From NCBI GenBank assembly GCA_903942355.1, contig CAJAOR010000108.1:1-40980 (forward strand): 40,980 nt of DNA, read 5' to 3'. The notes beneath the pieces were generated by a model that made no database searches, was not told where the DNA came from, and saw only the letters and a program-made list of their open reading frames with translations. The stretch is from an uncultured Chlorobiaceae bacterium (GTDB lineage Bacteria > Bacteroidota > Chlorobiia > Chlorobiales > Chlorobiaceae). Below, in pieces: positions 8,807 through 16,823 of this stretch (the stretch's first letter is position 1; each line of letters begins with the position of its first letter). A program made the position numbers and the translations under genes.

Positions 8807-9322
8807 ATGCTGATACTTTCAAGAGTTCGTTCTGCCGCTCTTATTCTGGCGGCCTTGGCAATAAGCGGCACGATTTCCTCCTGTCAGAAAAAGATTGGAG
8901 ATGAGCTTGTGGAAAAAGCGATTGAGCAGTCTACGGGCAAGAAGGTTGATATCAATTCCGGTGGCCAAAACATAACGATCCAGTCTGAAGGGCAGAAAAT
9001 TGAAATTCAGGGCAACACCGGAGTCTGGCCGGCAGATATGCCTGCTGATGTGCCGAAGTTTTCAGGTGGCCAGATAAAGGCAGTTACCCGTGCAGATACG
9101 CCTGAAGGGAAGAGCTGGAGCGTTATGTGCGAGAATGTTACTGGAAACATTGTCAAGGATTTCGAGATCCAGCTTAAAAACAATGGTTTCAAAAATATTT
9201 CAACCATTGTGACTTCCGGAGAAAGTGAGGGAGGAATGGTGTCCGGTGAAAAGGAAAAGCTTAAAGTGGTACTCATGACTGGCAAGGGCACCGCCTCGCT
9301 CTCTGTTGTTAAAGAGCTTTGA
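8807..9322 (+). CDS. Small predicted lipoprotein of unknown function
   Basis: A 171-residue protein I do not recognise. The N-terminus has an arginine-containing n-region, a hydrophobic stretch (ALILAALAIS) and the lipobox-like ISSC with Cys26. It should therefore be lipid-anchored in the envelope. After the anchor comes a short helical region (ELVEKAIEQS), then alternating polar/hydrophobic strands rich in Gly, Gln and Ile at about 50-70. The rest is a compact domain with WPADMPADVPKF and a Gly/Ser-rich C-terminal half. The family resembles uncharacterised envelope lipoproteins. The 140 bases upstream hold no gene. A HIT hydrolase gene begins 34 bases downstream. No enzyme motif is visible. 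Confidence 0.75.
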   Translation: MLILSRVRSAALILAALAISGTISSCQKKIGDELVEKAIEQSTGKKVDINSGGQNITIQSEGQKIEIQGNTGVWPADMPADVPKFSGGQIKAVTRADTPEGKSWSVMCENVTGNIVKDFEIQLKNNGFKNISTIVTSGESEGGMVSGEKEKLKVVLMTGKGTASLSVVKEL

Positions 9323-9356
9323 GAACTGCAAAAAGAGCCAAGGATTATATACCCTC

Positions 9357-9737
9357 ATGATACACCAGGAACCTGATTGTCTTTTTTGCCGCATTGTGCG
9401 CGGAGAGATCCCCGCAAAGGTTGTTTATCGTAATGATCATGTCGTTGCATTCAGGGACATAACGCCCATCGCACCACAGCATGTCCTCATCATTCCGGTC
9501 AAACATATCGCTTCACTCAACGATCTTGCTCCGGAAGATCAATCGATAGCCGGCCATATGCTTCTTGCTGCGGGAATCGTTGCAGAAAGCATCGGTATAA
9601 GAGAATCGGGGTACAGGCTGGTTTTTAATACGGGCAAGGATGCCCTTCAAAGCGTTTTTCACATCCACGGTCACCTGATCGGGGGAACCCAGATGGGTTG
9701 GCCTCCCTTTCCGGGTGCACCAGCAGTGCACGGATAG
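9357..9737 (+). CDS. HIT family nucleotide hydrolase (HINT-like)
   Basis: A 126-residue histidine-triad protein. HIHGH at residues 102-106 is the HxHxH catalytic motif, in which a histidine forms the nucleotidylated intermediate when adenosine phosphoramidates or related nucleotides are hydrolysed. The N-terminal CLFCRIVRGEIPA is typical of the bacterial HINT/PKCI-1 group and keeps the two Cys that can bind zinc in some members. The frame is open further upstream to a TTG at 9306, but family proteins start just before DCLFC. The ATG at 9357 is therefore preferred. It lies between the lipoprotein gene and feoA with no clear link to either. Confidence 0.92.
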   Translation: MIHQEPDCLFCRIVRGEIPAKVVYRNDHVVAFRDITPIAPQHVLIIPVKHIASLNDLAPEDQSIAGHMLLAAGIVAESIGIRESGYRLVFNTGKDALQSVFHIHGHLIGGTQMGWPPFPGAPAVHG

Positions 9738-9810
9738 CCCTTTATCCAGGGGATTGTTCAATTCTGCACAAAAAAAATAGTTGAATTTTTTCTTGTTTGC
9801 TGTTGTTATA

Positions 9811-9829
9811 CAGGATATTATTAGTCCTG
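9811..9829 (+). other. Small hairpin in feoA leader
   Basis: CAGGA (9811-9815) pairs with TCCTG (9825-9829) over a 9-base AT-rich loop, followed by TTTATTTT. It lies 33 bases before the feoA start. It may be the end of the HIT transcript or a leader structure; the stem is too short to decide. I saw no Fur or DtxR box in 9738-9861. Confidence 0.3.
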
Positions 9830-9861
9830 TTTATTTTATGGTTATTGCCGGAGGTATTACT

Positions 9862-10119
9862 ATGCGGTTATCGGAATTAAAAGTAGGAGACAAGGCTGAA
9901 GTGACGGCTTTAAAGGCTGAGAGTGTCATACGGCGCAGGATTATGGATATGGGGTTGATAAAAGGGACCCAATTCAAGGTTCTTCGGGTTGCTCCGCTCG
10001 GTGATCCGATTGAAATATTTTTCAAGGGGCTCTATCTTGCCATGAGAAAAACCGAGGCTGATGGAGTGATGGTGTGTAAGGTCGGAGATGCAGTTTCCCT
10101 TTCCGGAAGCAACGCATGA
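9862..10119 (+). CDS. feoA: Ferrous iron transport accessory protein FeoA
   Basis: An 85-residue cytoplasmic SH3-like protein that supports the FeoB iron transporter. The family signature appears as MRLSELKVGDKAEV at the start, RRRIMDMGLIKGTQF in the middle and APLGDPIEIFFKG later. The ATG at 9862 is preceded by a strong ribosome site (GGAGG, 8 bases upstream) and gives the normal family length. An in-frame start at 9781 would add 27 hydrophobic residues foreign to the family and is rejected. The stop codon overlaps the feoB start as ATGA, which indicates translational coupling. Feo systems are typical of anaerobes where ferrous iron is the available form. Confidence 0.93.
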   Translation: MRLSELKVGDKAEVTALKAESVIRRRIMDMGLIKGTQFKVLRVAPLGDPIEIFFKGLYLAMRKTEADGVMVCKVGDAVSLSGSNA

Positions 10120-12254
10120 GTGGTTATAATGAGATCAGTGTGGCGCTTGCAGGTAATCCTAATTGCGGAAAATCCTCTCTGTTCAATGCGCTGACCGGAG
10201 CTCATCAGAAAGTTGGGAATTTCTCTGGTGTCACTGTTGAAAAGCATGAAGGCTATCTTGAGTACAAGGGTTATCATATCAGGGTGGTTGATTTGCCCGG
10301 AATCTATTCTCTCACTCCTTACTCCCCTGAAGAAATAGTTACCCGGGAGTATCTCATCAAGGAATGTCCTGATGTTGTTGTCAATGTTGTCGAAGGACCA
10401 AACCTTGAGAGGAACCTTCTGTTGACAACACAACTCATGGAGCTCGAAGTTGATTTCCTTGTGGCCCTCAATATGATCGACGAAGTGCAGGAGAAGGGTA
10501 TTGTTATCGAGATCAAGCAGTTGCAGAAGCTTCTTGGCTGTCATATTATTCCAACTTCGGCCAAAAAGAGTACGGGACTTGATTCGCTGCTCGATCATAT
10601 TATCCGCCTCTCCCGGAAAGATATCGAGATCCGCAAAAACAAGCTTTTTTTCCGCCCTGAACTTGAGGCGGCGGTTGAAAAAATTACGGCTCTTCTCGCT
10701 CATCAGCAGGAGCTCGCAGGGTTCAATGCGCGATGGCTTGCCATCAAGCTTCTGGAAAACGACAGGGAAGTCTATCACGAGGTACAGCAGTATCCCGTTT
10801 GGGTGAAAGTTGAGCTTGCCCTTCAGGGTGCAATCCGTGATGCAGACCGGCTGCATGATTCAGAACCTGAAATTCTCATTACCGAAGACCGTCATGCCTT
10901 TATTAAAGGGGCCATGCAGGAGTGCGTGCGCCAACCGGGCGGAGCAAAGGCAACCCCGACAGACTATATCGACATGGTCGTGCTCAACAGGGTGCTTGGA
11001 CTGCCGATTTTTTTGCTGGTGGTTTGGGCCATATTTCAGTTGACCTTTTCACTCGGTGCGCCGATTATGAGCGGCCTTCAGCTTATTTTCGGCTTCATTG
11101 CCACGGCTATCGGGCCTCTTCTGCCGAATGAAACGCTCCGATCCATTGTTATTGACGGCATTATCGCCGGTGTTGGTGGGGTCCTGGTCTTTCTTCCGAA
11201 TATTGTCCTGCTCTTCATCGGACTCTCCTTCCTTGAGGCTTCCGGCTATATGGCCCGTGCAGCCTTTGTGATTGACCGGCTGATGCATCGTTTTGGTCTT
11301 CATGGCAAATCATTCATCCCCATGATAACCGGGTTTGGCTGTTCCATTCCTGCCATCATGGCAACACGGACGCTGAAAAGTTCTACGGACAGGCTGGTCA
11401 CCATCATGATTATTCCCTTCATGAGTTGCGGGGCCAAACTCCCGGTCTATGTACTGCTGACGGCTGCTTTTTTTTCGCCCGATGTGGCGGCCAACGTCAT
11501 GTTCGGCATCTATCTTCTCGGCATTGCGGTCGGCCTCTGGACCGCCTGGCTCCTGAAGTCTACCGTTCTAAAAAGCGATTCCGAGCCCTTTGTCATGGAG
11601 TTGCCACCATACCGCTGGCCGACATTGGCTTCGGTCCTTTTTCAGGCAAAGGTGAAAGCCCTGATGTATCTCAAAAAAGCGGGGACCCTTATTTTAAGCG
11701 CGGTCATCATTATCTGGGCGGTAAGTAACTACCCGCGCAATGAGGCCCTTCAGGCAAAGCTTTCGGCCGAAACCGCCCGCATCGCCGCAAGCAACATGGG
11801 CGAGGGTGAAAAAAAGGCTGAACAAAAAGAGTTAAACCTGCGCATCAAGCCAGAACAGCTCGAGTACTCTCTAGCGGGAAGGGCAGGCAAAGTACTCGAG
11901 CCACTTATACGGCCACTTGGTTTTGACTGGAGGATTGGCATTGCTCTTGTCACCGGGCTAGCTGCCAAAGAGGTTGTTGTTTCAACTTTGGGGACCATAT
12001 ACGCAATCGGTCAGAGCGATGGAACGCCAGTGGAGCTGAAATCGATTCTCCGTCACGACACCTCATTCAGCAGGGCAACGGCTCTAAGCCTTATGGTTTT
12101 TGTTCTGCTCTATATTCCCTGTGTGGCAGCGATCGGAGTCATGAAAAAAGAGGTCGGCCGCTGGCGCCCGGTGCTTCTCTATTCGGCCTACTCCCTCACG
12201 GTTGCCTGGGTGCTCTCTTTTGTCGTATACCGTCTGGCTCTTCTTTTTGCGTGA
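10116..12254 (+). CDS. feoB: Ferrous iron transporter FeoB
   Basis: A 712-residue inner-membrane permease that takes up Fe(II). The N-terminal G-protein domain has G1 GNPNCGKS at 13-20, G3 DLPG near 60 and G4 NMID near 120. A guanine-dissociation-inhibitor-like helical region follows to about 270. The membrane part carries the two Gate motifs. The first is around FGCSIPAIMATRTL, with the conserved Cys, and is followed by FMSCGAKLPVY. The second is in GLAAKEVVVSTLGTI. Length is normal and no feoC is present. It starts inside the last codons of feoA (ATGA overlap). The gene ends one base before the stop codon of topA on the other strand, leaving no room for a separate terminator. Confidence 0.96.
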   Translation: MSGYNEISVALAGNPNCGKSSLFNALTGAHQKVGNFSGVTVEKHEGYLEYKGYHIRVVDLPGIYSLTPYSPEEIVTREYLIKECPDVVVNVVEGPNLERNLLLTTQLMELEVDFLVALNMIDEVQEKGIVIEIKQLQKLLGCHIIPTSAKKSTGLDSLLDHIIRLSRKDIEIRKNKLFFRPELEAAVEKITALLAHQQELAGFNARWLAIKLLENDREVYHEVQQYPVWVKVELALQGAIRDADRLHDSEPEILITEDRHAFIKGAMQECVRQPGGAKATPTDYIDMVVLNRVLGLPIFLLVVWAIFQLTFSLGAPIMSGLQLIFGFIATAIGPLLPNETLRSIVIDGIIAGVGGVLVFLPNIVLLFIGLSFLEASGYMARAAFVIDRLMHRFGLHGKSFIPMITGFGCSIPAIMATRTLKSSTDRLVTIMIIPFMSCGAKLPVYVLLTAAFFSPDVAANVMFGIYLLGIAVGLWTAWLLKSTVLKSDSEPFVMELPPYRWPTLASVLFQAKVKALMYLKKAGTLILSAVIIIWAVSNYPRNEALQAKLSAETARIAASNMGEGEKKAEQKELNLRIKPEQLEYSLAGRAGKVLEPLIRPLGFDWRIGIALVTGLAAKEVVVSTLGTIYAIGQSDGTPVELKSILRHDTSFSRATALSLMVFVLLYIPCVAAIGVMKKEVGRWRPVLLYSAYSLTVAWVLSFVVYRLALLFA

Positions 12255-12255
12255 C

Positions 12256-14640
12256 TTAGGCGATATCTTCAACAGTAGCCATAAGCAGTCCGGACTCTTC
12301 CGCCTTCAGGATGATCTCATCCACTGCCACACTCATAGGTACCGGACTGCCGTCGAGCATCATAAGCGTGATCGCCGGGTGAGCTTTCTGGTGATCAGTC
12401 ATGATTGCCTCCCAGTGACGGTGGGCGCTCTCCTCAAGGGAACTCCACGCAAGACGACCCCTGCATTTCGGGAATTTTGAGCAGCCAAGCCATAGCCCTC
12501 TTTTGCCGCTCCTCAGGTAGAGCGGGGACCCGCACTTCGGACAGACAATGGTTGTCAGTATCGGAGGGGTTTTCATGGGTTCGATGTGGCGCTGTTTATT
12601 GAGATTCAGCAGCGTATTGCATTTCGGGTAGTTGGAACAGGCAAGAAAAGTGCCAAATCTTCCGTTGCGCAGAAGCAGGTGCCCTTCCTTGCAGGATGGG
12701 CAAAGGATTGCGGTATCAACAGGTTTTGCCCTGTTGCTGCTTATTGCCTTGATGTTTTTGCATTTTGGGTAGCATGAACAGCCGAAAAATTTTCCACTGG
12801 CCGTCCATTTGACAACCATACTGCCCTCTCCGCACTTTTCACATTTCTCGGGTTCGCTGTTCTGTGGTACTATCGGATTGCTTTTGCGGAGGCTCAGTAC
12901 GGCTTCAAGCGGTTTGTAGAAACTGTCGAGCACTTTTTCATATTCATCATCTCCGCTTGCCACCTTGTCAAGCTCGTTCTCCATGAAGGCGGTAAAGTCA
13001 ACATTGAAGAGATCGGGAAAATTGGCAACGAGGATCAGTGATACATCTACGCCAAGTTCAGTGGGAAGAATCTTTTTCTTCTCCAGTTCCACATAGCGGC
13101 GCTCCTGCAGTGTTGAAAAAATAGAGGCATAGGTTGATGGTCTTCCAATGCCAAAATGGTCTAGATCCTTTACCAGAGTGGCTTCACTGTAACGTGCTGG
13201 AGGGCGGGTAAAGCTCTGCTTCTGGTCCAGATCCGAAAGGGTTAGCGGTTCACTGACCGAAAGCTGTTCAGGCAACTTGACAGTCAGCTCTTTTTCAACA
13301 TCCTCTTTTGTGGAGGTCTGTGCCTCGTAATCAAGCTCTTTCTGGTCATCATAGACACGCATGAATCCAGGAAAAAGAACCCTGCTGCCGGTTGCCCTAA
13401 ACATGAATTTCCCTGCAGTATCCTCAACATCAACCCGCGTCTGTTCGATTTTGGCCGGAGCCATCATGGCGGCAAGAAAGCGCTTCCAGATCAGCTCATA
13501 CAATTTAAACTGATCGGCTGAAAGGTACTGTTTCAGTTGTTCCGGTTTTTTAAAAATCGATGTAGGCCGTATTGCTTCGTGAGCATCCTGAGCATTTTTG
13601 CCGGGCTTTGCCGCTCCGCCGAAACCAACATACTCCTTGCCAAACTCCTGATTGATATAGCCTCTCACTTCCACGATCGCTTCGGCACCGATGCGCGTTG
13701 AATCAGTTCTCATATAGGTAATCAAACCTGCCGTGCCTTCCGAGCCAAGATCAATTCCCTCATAGAGTTGTTGCGCCAAACGCATCGTTTTCTTTGAACC
13801 GAATCCGAGCTGGTTTGATGCCGCCTGCTGAAGAAGCGATGTCGTGAATGGCAGAGGCGGCTTGCGCTGCTGTATGCGGGGAGCAATCTCCCGGACTGAA
13901 AAATCGCATTTCTTGATGAGAGTTGCGATGGCTTCTGCCTGATCCTGATTGGAGATTTCTGGCTTGTCGCCTTCGAAACGCACAAGCCTTGCTTTAAACG
14001 ACTCTTTGGCGGGAGTAACGAAATCAGCCGCAATCGACCAGTACTCCTGTATCTGGAAACGGGTTATCTCGGCTTCACGTTCGCATATCAGCCGCAGTGC
14101 GACTGATTGTACCCTCCCGGCAGAAAGGCCCCGCAGCACCACATTCCACAAAAAAGGGCTGATTTTGTAACCAACTATTTTATCAAGACCTTGGCGGGTT
14201 TGCTGAGAGCGGACAAGGCGCTCGTCGATTTGCCGTGGAGCCTGAATCGCAGCAATGATCGCATTTTTTGTGATTTCATTGAAAAGAACCCGGGATACCG
14301 GTTTACTGGTTATTCCGATTTCTTTAGAGATATGCCATGCAATGGCCTCTCCTTCGCGGTCAGGGTCAGTCGCAATAAGGATGGCATCAGCTTCGGCCGC
14401 CAGCTTTTTTAACTGATGAACAACTTTTTCCTTACCCGGAATAATTTCATATCTCGGCTCGTAATGATGGTCAAAATCAAGGCCAATCTCCTTTTTTGGC
14501 AGATCCTTGATATGGCCAACAGAGGCAAACACCGTATACTTGTCACCAAGGTACTTATTGATTGTTTTTGCCTTTGAGGGGGATTCGACGACAATCAGGG
14601 TCCTGTTTCTGGCGGATGGAGTTGCTGCTTTTGAAGCCAT
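12256..14640 (-). CDS. topA: DNA topoisomerase I
   Basis: Type IA topoisomerase of 794 residues that relaxes negative supercoils. The TOPRIM domain starts at LIVVESPSKAKTI (15-27) and continues to the acidic motif TDPDREGE at 91-98. The catalytic tyrosine is Tyr309 in GLITYMRTDSTRI. The C-terminal region has three four-cysteine zinc ribbons between about 605 and 735. They begin CEKCGEGS, CPSCKEGH and CPKCGSPL, and each ends in a C-x-YPKC or C-x-FPKC style pair. A short C-terminal tail of about 55 residues follows and matches no domain I know. The gene is convergent with feoB and divergent from the amidase gene, so its promoter must lie in 14641-14868. Confidence 0.96.
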   Translation of the reverse strand: MASKAATPSARNRTLIVVESPSKAKTINKYLGDKYTVFASVGHIKDLPKKEIGLDFDHHYEPRYEIIPGKEKVVHQLKKLAAEADAILIATDPDREGEAIAWHISKEIGITSKPVSRVLFNEITKNAIIAAIQAPRQIDERLVRSQQTRQGLDKIVGYKISPFLWNVVLRGLSAGRVQSVALRLICEREAEITRFQIQEYWSIAADFVTPAKESFKARLVRFEGDKPEISNQDQAEAIATLIKKCDFSVREIAPRIQQRKPPLPFTTSLLQQAASNQLGFGSKKTMRLAQQLYEGIDLGSEGTAGLITYMRTDSTRIGAEAIVEVRGYINQEFGKEYVGFGGAAKPGKNAQDAHEAIRPTSIFKKPEQLKQYLSADQFKLYELIWKRFLAAMMAPAKIEQTRVDVEDTAGKFMFRATGSRVLFPGFMRVYDDQKELDYEAQTSTKEDVEKELTVKLPEQLSVSEPLTLSDLDQKQSFTRPPARYSEATLVKDLDHFGIGRPSTYASIFSTLQERRYVELEKKKILPTELGVDVSLILVANFPDLFNVDFTAFMENELDKVASGDDEYEKVLDSFYKPLEAVLSLRKSNPIVPQNSEPEKCEKCGEGSMVVKWTASGKFFGCSCYPKCKNIKAISSNRAKPVDTAILCPSCKEGHLLLRNGRFGTFLACSNYPKCNTLLNLNKQRHIEPMKTPPILTTIVCPKCGSPLYLRSGKRGLWLGCSKFPKCRGRLAWSSLEESAHRHWEAIMTDHQKAHPAITLMMLDGSPVPMSVAVDEIILKAEESGLLMATVEDIA

Positions 14641-14826
14641 GGATCAGTCCCGGTAGTAAGAGCGTTACAAATAAAATTTTGAAAAAGATAGGTGTTGAAG
14701 AGCAAAAAACAAATTTTACCATTTTCCTGTTGCAGATTCTGCCGGTCAGGATTGCTCTCAAACTCAACAATTACGGCTATAAAAACCGACTGCAAAGGGT
14801 AAAAGAGATATATTTATTATTATTCT

Positions 14827-14832
14827 TATAAT
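14827..14832 (+). promoter_or_regulatory. Candidate -10 box for the amidase gene
   Basis: TATAAT at 14827-14832 lies 37 bases before the amidase start, in AT-rich DNA between divergent topA and the amidase. No good -35 hexamer sits 17 bases upstream, so this is a weak assignment. Confidence 0.3.
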
Positions 14833-14868
14833 CAAGGTGCAAGGAAAAACATAACGTATTTGATAATC

Positions 14869-16596
14869 ATGCCCCATTTTTTGCTTCGTATCCGTTCTTG
14901 TTTAGCCGCTCTTGTCCTAATGACTCTGCTGATGCTTCCTTTCAAAACCCTCTTTGCGGTTCCTTCAGAACTTTATGGACCGACCTCCGTTCCCGTTGTT
15001 GTGACCACAGGAGCCGATCAGGGCTATACCATGAAGGTGCTTGCCTTGAGAACACCGAGAACGTTGATGATTGATCTTGAATACCTGGCAAGGACGTTGC
15101 GCCTGAGTTACCGTAAGGAGCAGGGTCAACTTGTTATTGAGGAATCATTGGGGATGCCCGGCTCTATTTGTACGATCATGGTCGATAATAATTTTGTGCG
15201 GATTCTTTCACGGGATCCGGAACTTCCTCAAAGGGTTATTCAACTGCAGTCAGCACCGTCACTGCTGCAGTCAAGTATCTGGTTGCCAGTTACCCAGGCT
15301 TGCAGGCTGATGACCGTGTGGCTAGGCCGTGAGGTTGTGTTCAACCATTCCTCTTCTCAGATAAGTGTTTTGCTTGGAAAAAAAAGTTTTGGGGAATCGG
15401 CCGGAACAATCGGAGCTGTTCCTGACGAAGAACAACCGGCTGTCGAAAGCTCCCTGACGCCGGCTGAATCAGCCAAAACAATAATTACCGATATTGAGGT
15501 AAAAAAACTTGCGAATGGAGCGATCATCATATTTTCAGCTTCTGGCGTAGCTGCTCAGGCTTCACTGGCGAAGCTCAATGCCGAAGGGTACCCCTGTTTT
15601 TCACTTGAAAAGGCAACTTGTGACATCAACGCGTTAACAAAAGTGTATGGCAGCGGCGTGGTCAAGGCAATCACTCCGAAACAGGTGGCCAACTCAGGGT
15701 TGCAGTTTACCCTGGTGCTTGACAATCACTCATTTGTCGTCAATTCGGTCGAATTTCAGCGCGATCAAAAACATAACAGCTACCTGCTCTATATTCACTG
15801 TAAAGCTGATGTGGAGGGAATTCGCAGAAGGGAAAAGGAGCGGCAGATCGCACAGGTTCTCAGTCACGATGTTGAAAAGTGGAAGCTTGATACCATTGTG
15901 CTTGATGCAGGTCATGGGGGAAAGGATCCCGGGGCAACAGGTGGAAACGGTACCAATGAAAAAGATGTTGCTCTCAATATTGTTCATGACCTCGGGAGGT
16001 TTATCACCCAGAAGTGGCCGGATGTAAGGGTGATCTATACAAGAACGGACGATACATTTATTCCCCTGCATCAACGGGGGAAAATAGCAAACCAGAGCGG
16101 TGGAAAACTTTTTGTCAGCGTGCACTGCAATGCAAGTCCGAACCATAATGCATGCGGATCTGAAGTCTATATTCTCGGCCCCCATAAATCCAAGGCAGCC
16201 CTTGATGTTGCGATGCTGGAGAACTCGGTTATCCGAAAGGAAGCCGATGCCAGTCTGGCATACAAAGGGTTTACTGAAGAGTACCTCATCATGAGCAGCA
16301 TGGCTCAGAGTGCCTTTGCCCGACAATCGACATCCCTCGCCCAGCATATTCTCAAACCCGAATATCGGCAGTCGACCAATAACAGACGAGGGGTCCGCCA
16401 GGCAGGCTTCATGGTGTTATGGACTCCTTCCATGCCGAGCGCTCTTGTTGAGGTGGGATACCTGTCCAATCCCGGTGAGGAGCATAGGCTTCGCGATCGT
16501 CAGGAGCAGACAAAGATCGCGTATACCATTTTCCAGGGAGTGCAGACCTACCGGAAAAATTACGAAACCGCCAACATGGCCTCAATGGGGCGCTGA
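14869..16596 (+). CDS. Secreted N-acetylmuramoyl-L-alanine amidase
   Basis: A 575-residue zinc amidase that cuts the bond between MurNAc and the peptide stem in the periplasm, usually for daughter-cell separation. Residues 1-31 form a signal peptide with a long hydrophobic core (CLAALVLMTLLML). Residues about 35-310 contain AMIN-like beta-rich regions for envelope targeting. The Amidase_3 domain starts near 343. Zinc ligands are His349 (DAGHGG), Glu364 (GTNEKD) and His419 (VHCNAS), and the catalytic Glu528 is in LVEVGYLSNP. All are present, so it should be active. A TTG at 14860 would add three residues; the ATG at 14869 gives a cleaner signal peptide. The insert between His419 and Glu528 is typical of the regulated AmiC-like enzymes that need an activator. 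Confidence 0.92.
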   Translation: MPHFLLRIRSCLAALVLMTLLMLPFKTLFAVPSELYGPTSVPVVVTTGADQGYTMKVLALRTPRTLMIDLEYLARTLRLSYRKEQGQLVIEESLGMPGSICTIMVDNNFVRILSRDPELPQRVIQLQSAPSLLQSSIWLPVTQACRLMTVWLGREVVFNHSSSQISVLLGKKSFGESAGTIGAVPDEEQPAVESSLTPAESAKTIITDIEVKKLANGAIIIFSASGVAAQASLAKLNAEGYPCFSLEKATCDINALTKVYGSGVVKAITPKQVANSGLQFTLVLDNHSFVVNSVEFQRDQKHNSYLLYIHCKADVEGIRRREKERQIAQVLSHDVEKWKLDTIVLDAGHGGKDPGATGGNGTNEKDVALNIVHDLGRFITQKWPDVRVIYTRTDDTFIPLHQRGKIANQSGGKLFVSVHCNASPNHNACGSEVYILGPHKSKAALDVAMLENSVIRKEADASLAYKGFTEEYLIMSSMAQSAFARQSTSLAQHILKPEYRQSTNNRRGVRQAGFMVLWTPSMPSALVEVGYLSNPGEEHRLRDRQEQTKIAYTIFQGVQTYRKNYETANMASMGR

Positions 16597-16823
16597 GCAT
16601 CACTCAGATTGCGATTCCCCATAAATCCTTCATCGTCAAAACAATTTCCCGAAAACAACCCAAGGATAGCTGTCGGTGCCTGTCCATGCCGGCTGATGTA
16701 TTGGAACTTAATCTGACTCATGTTAAGCGGTTATAGCGTTCTTTCGGATTTGTTGTGTTTTCCTTGAAAATGGGTTACTTTTCACTGAAATTACACGTAC
16801 GGTTCCCATTTTGATTGCAAATC

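Noticed and set aside
9781-9861. Longer FeoA starting at 9781
   Set aside because: It adds 27 residues foreign to FeoA, while the ATG at 9862 has a strong GGAGG ribosome site.
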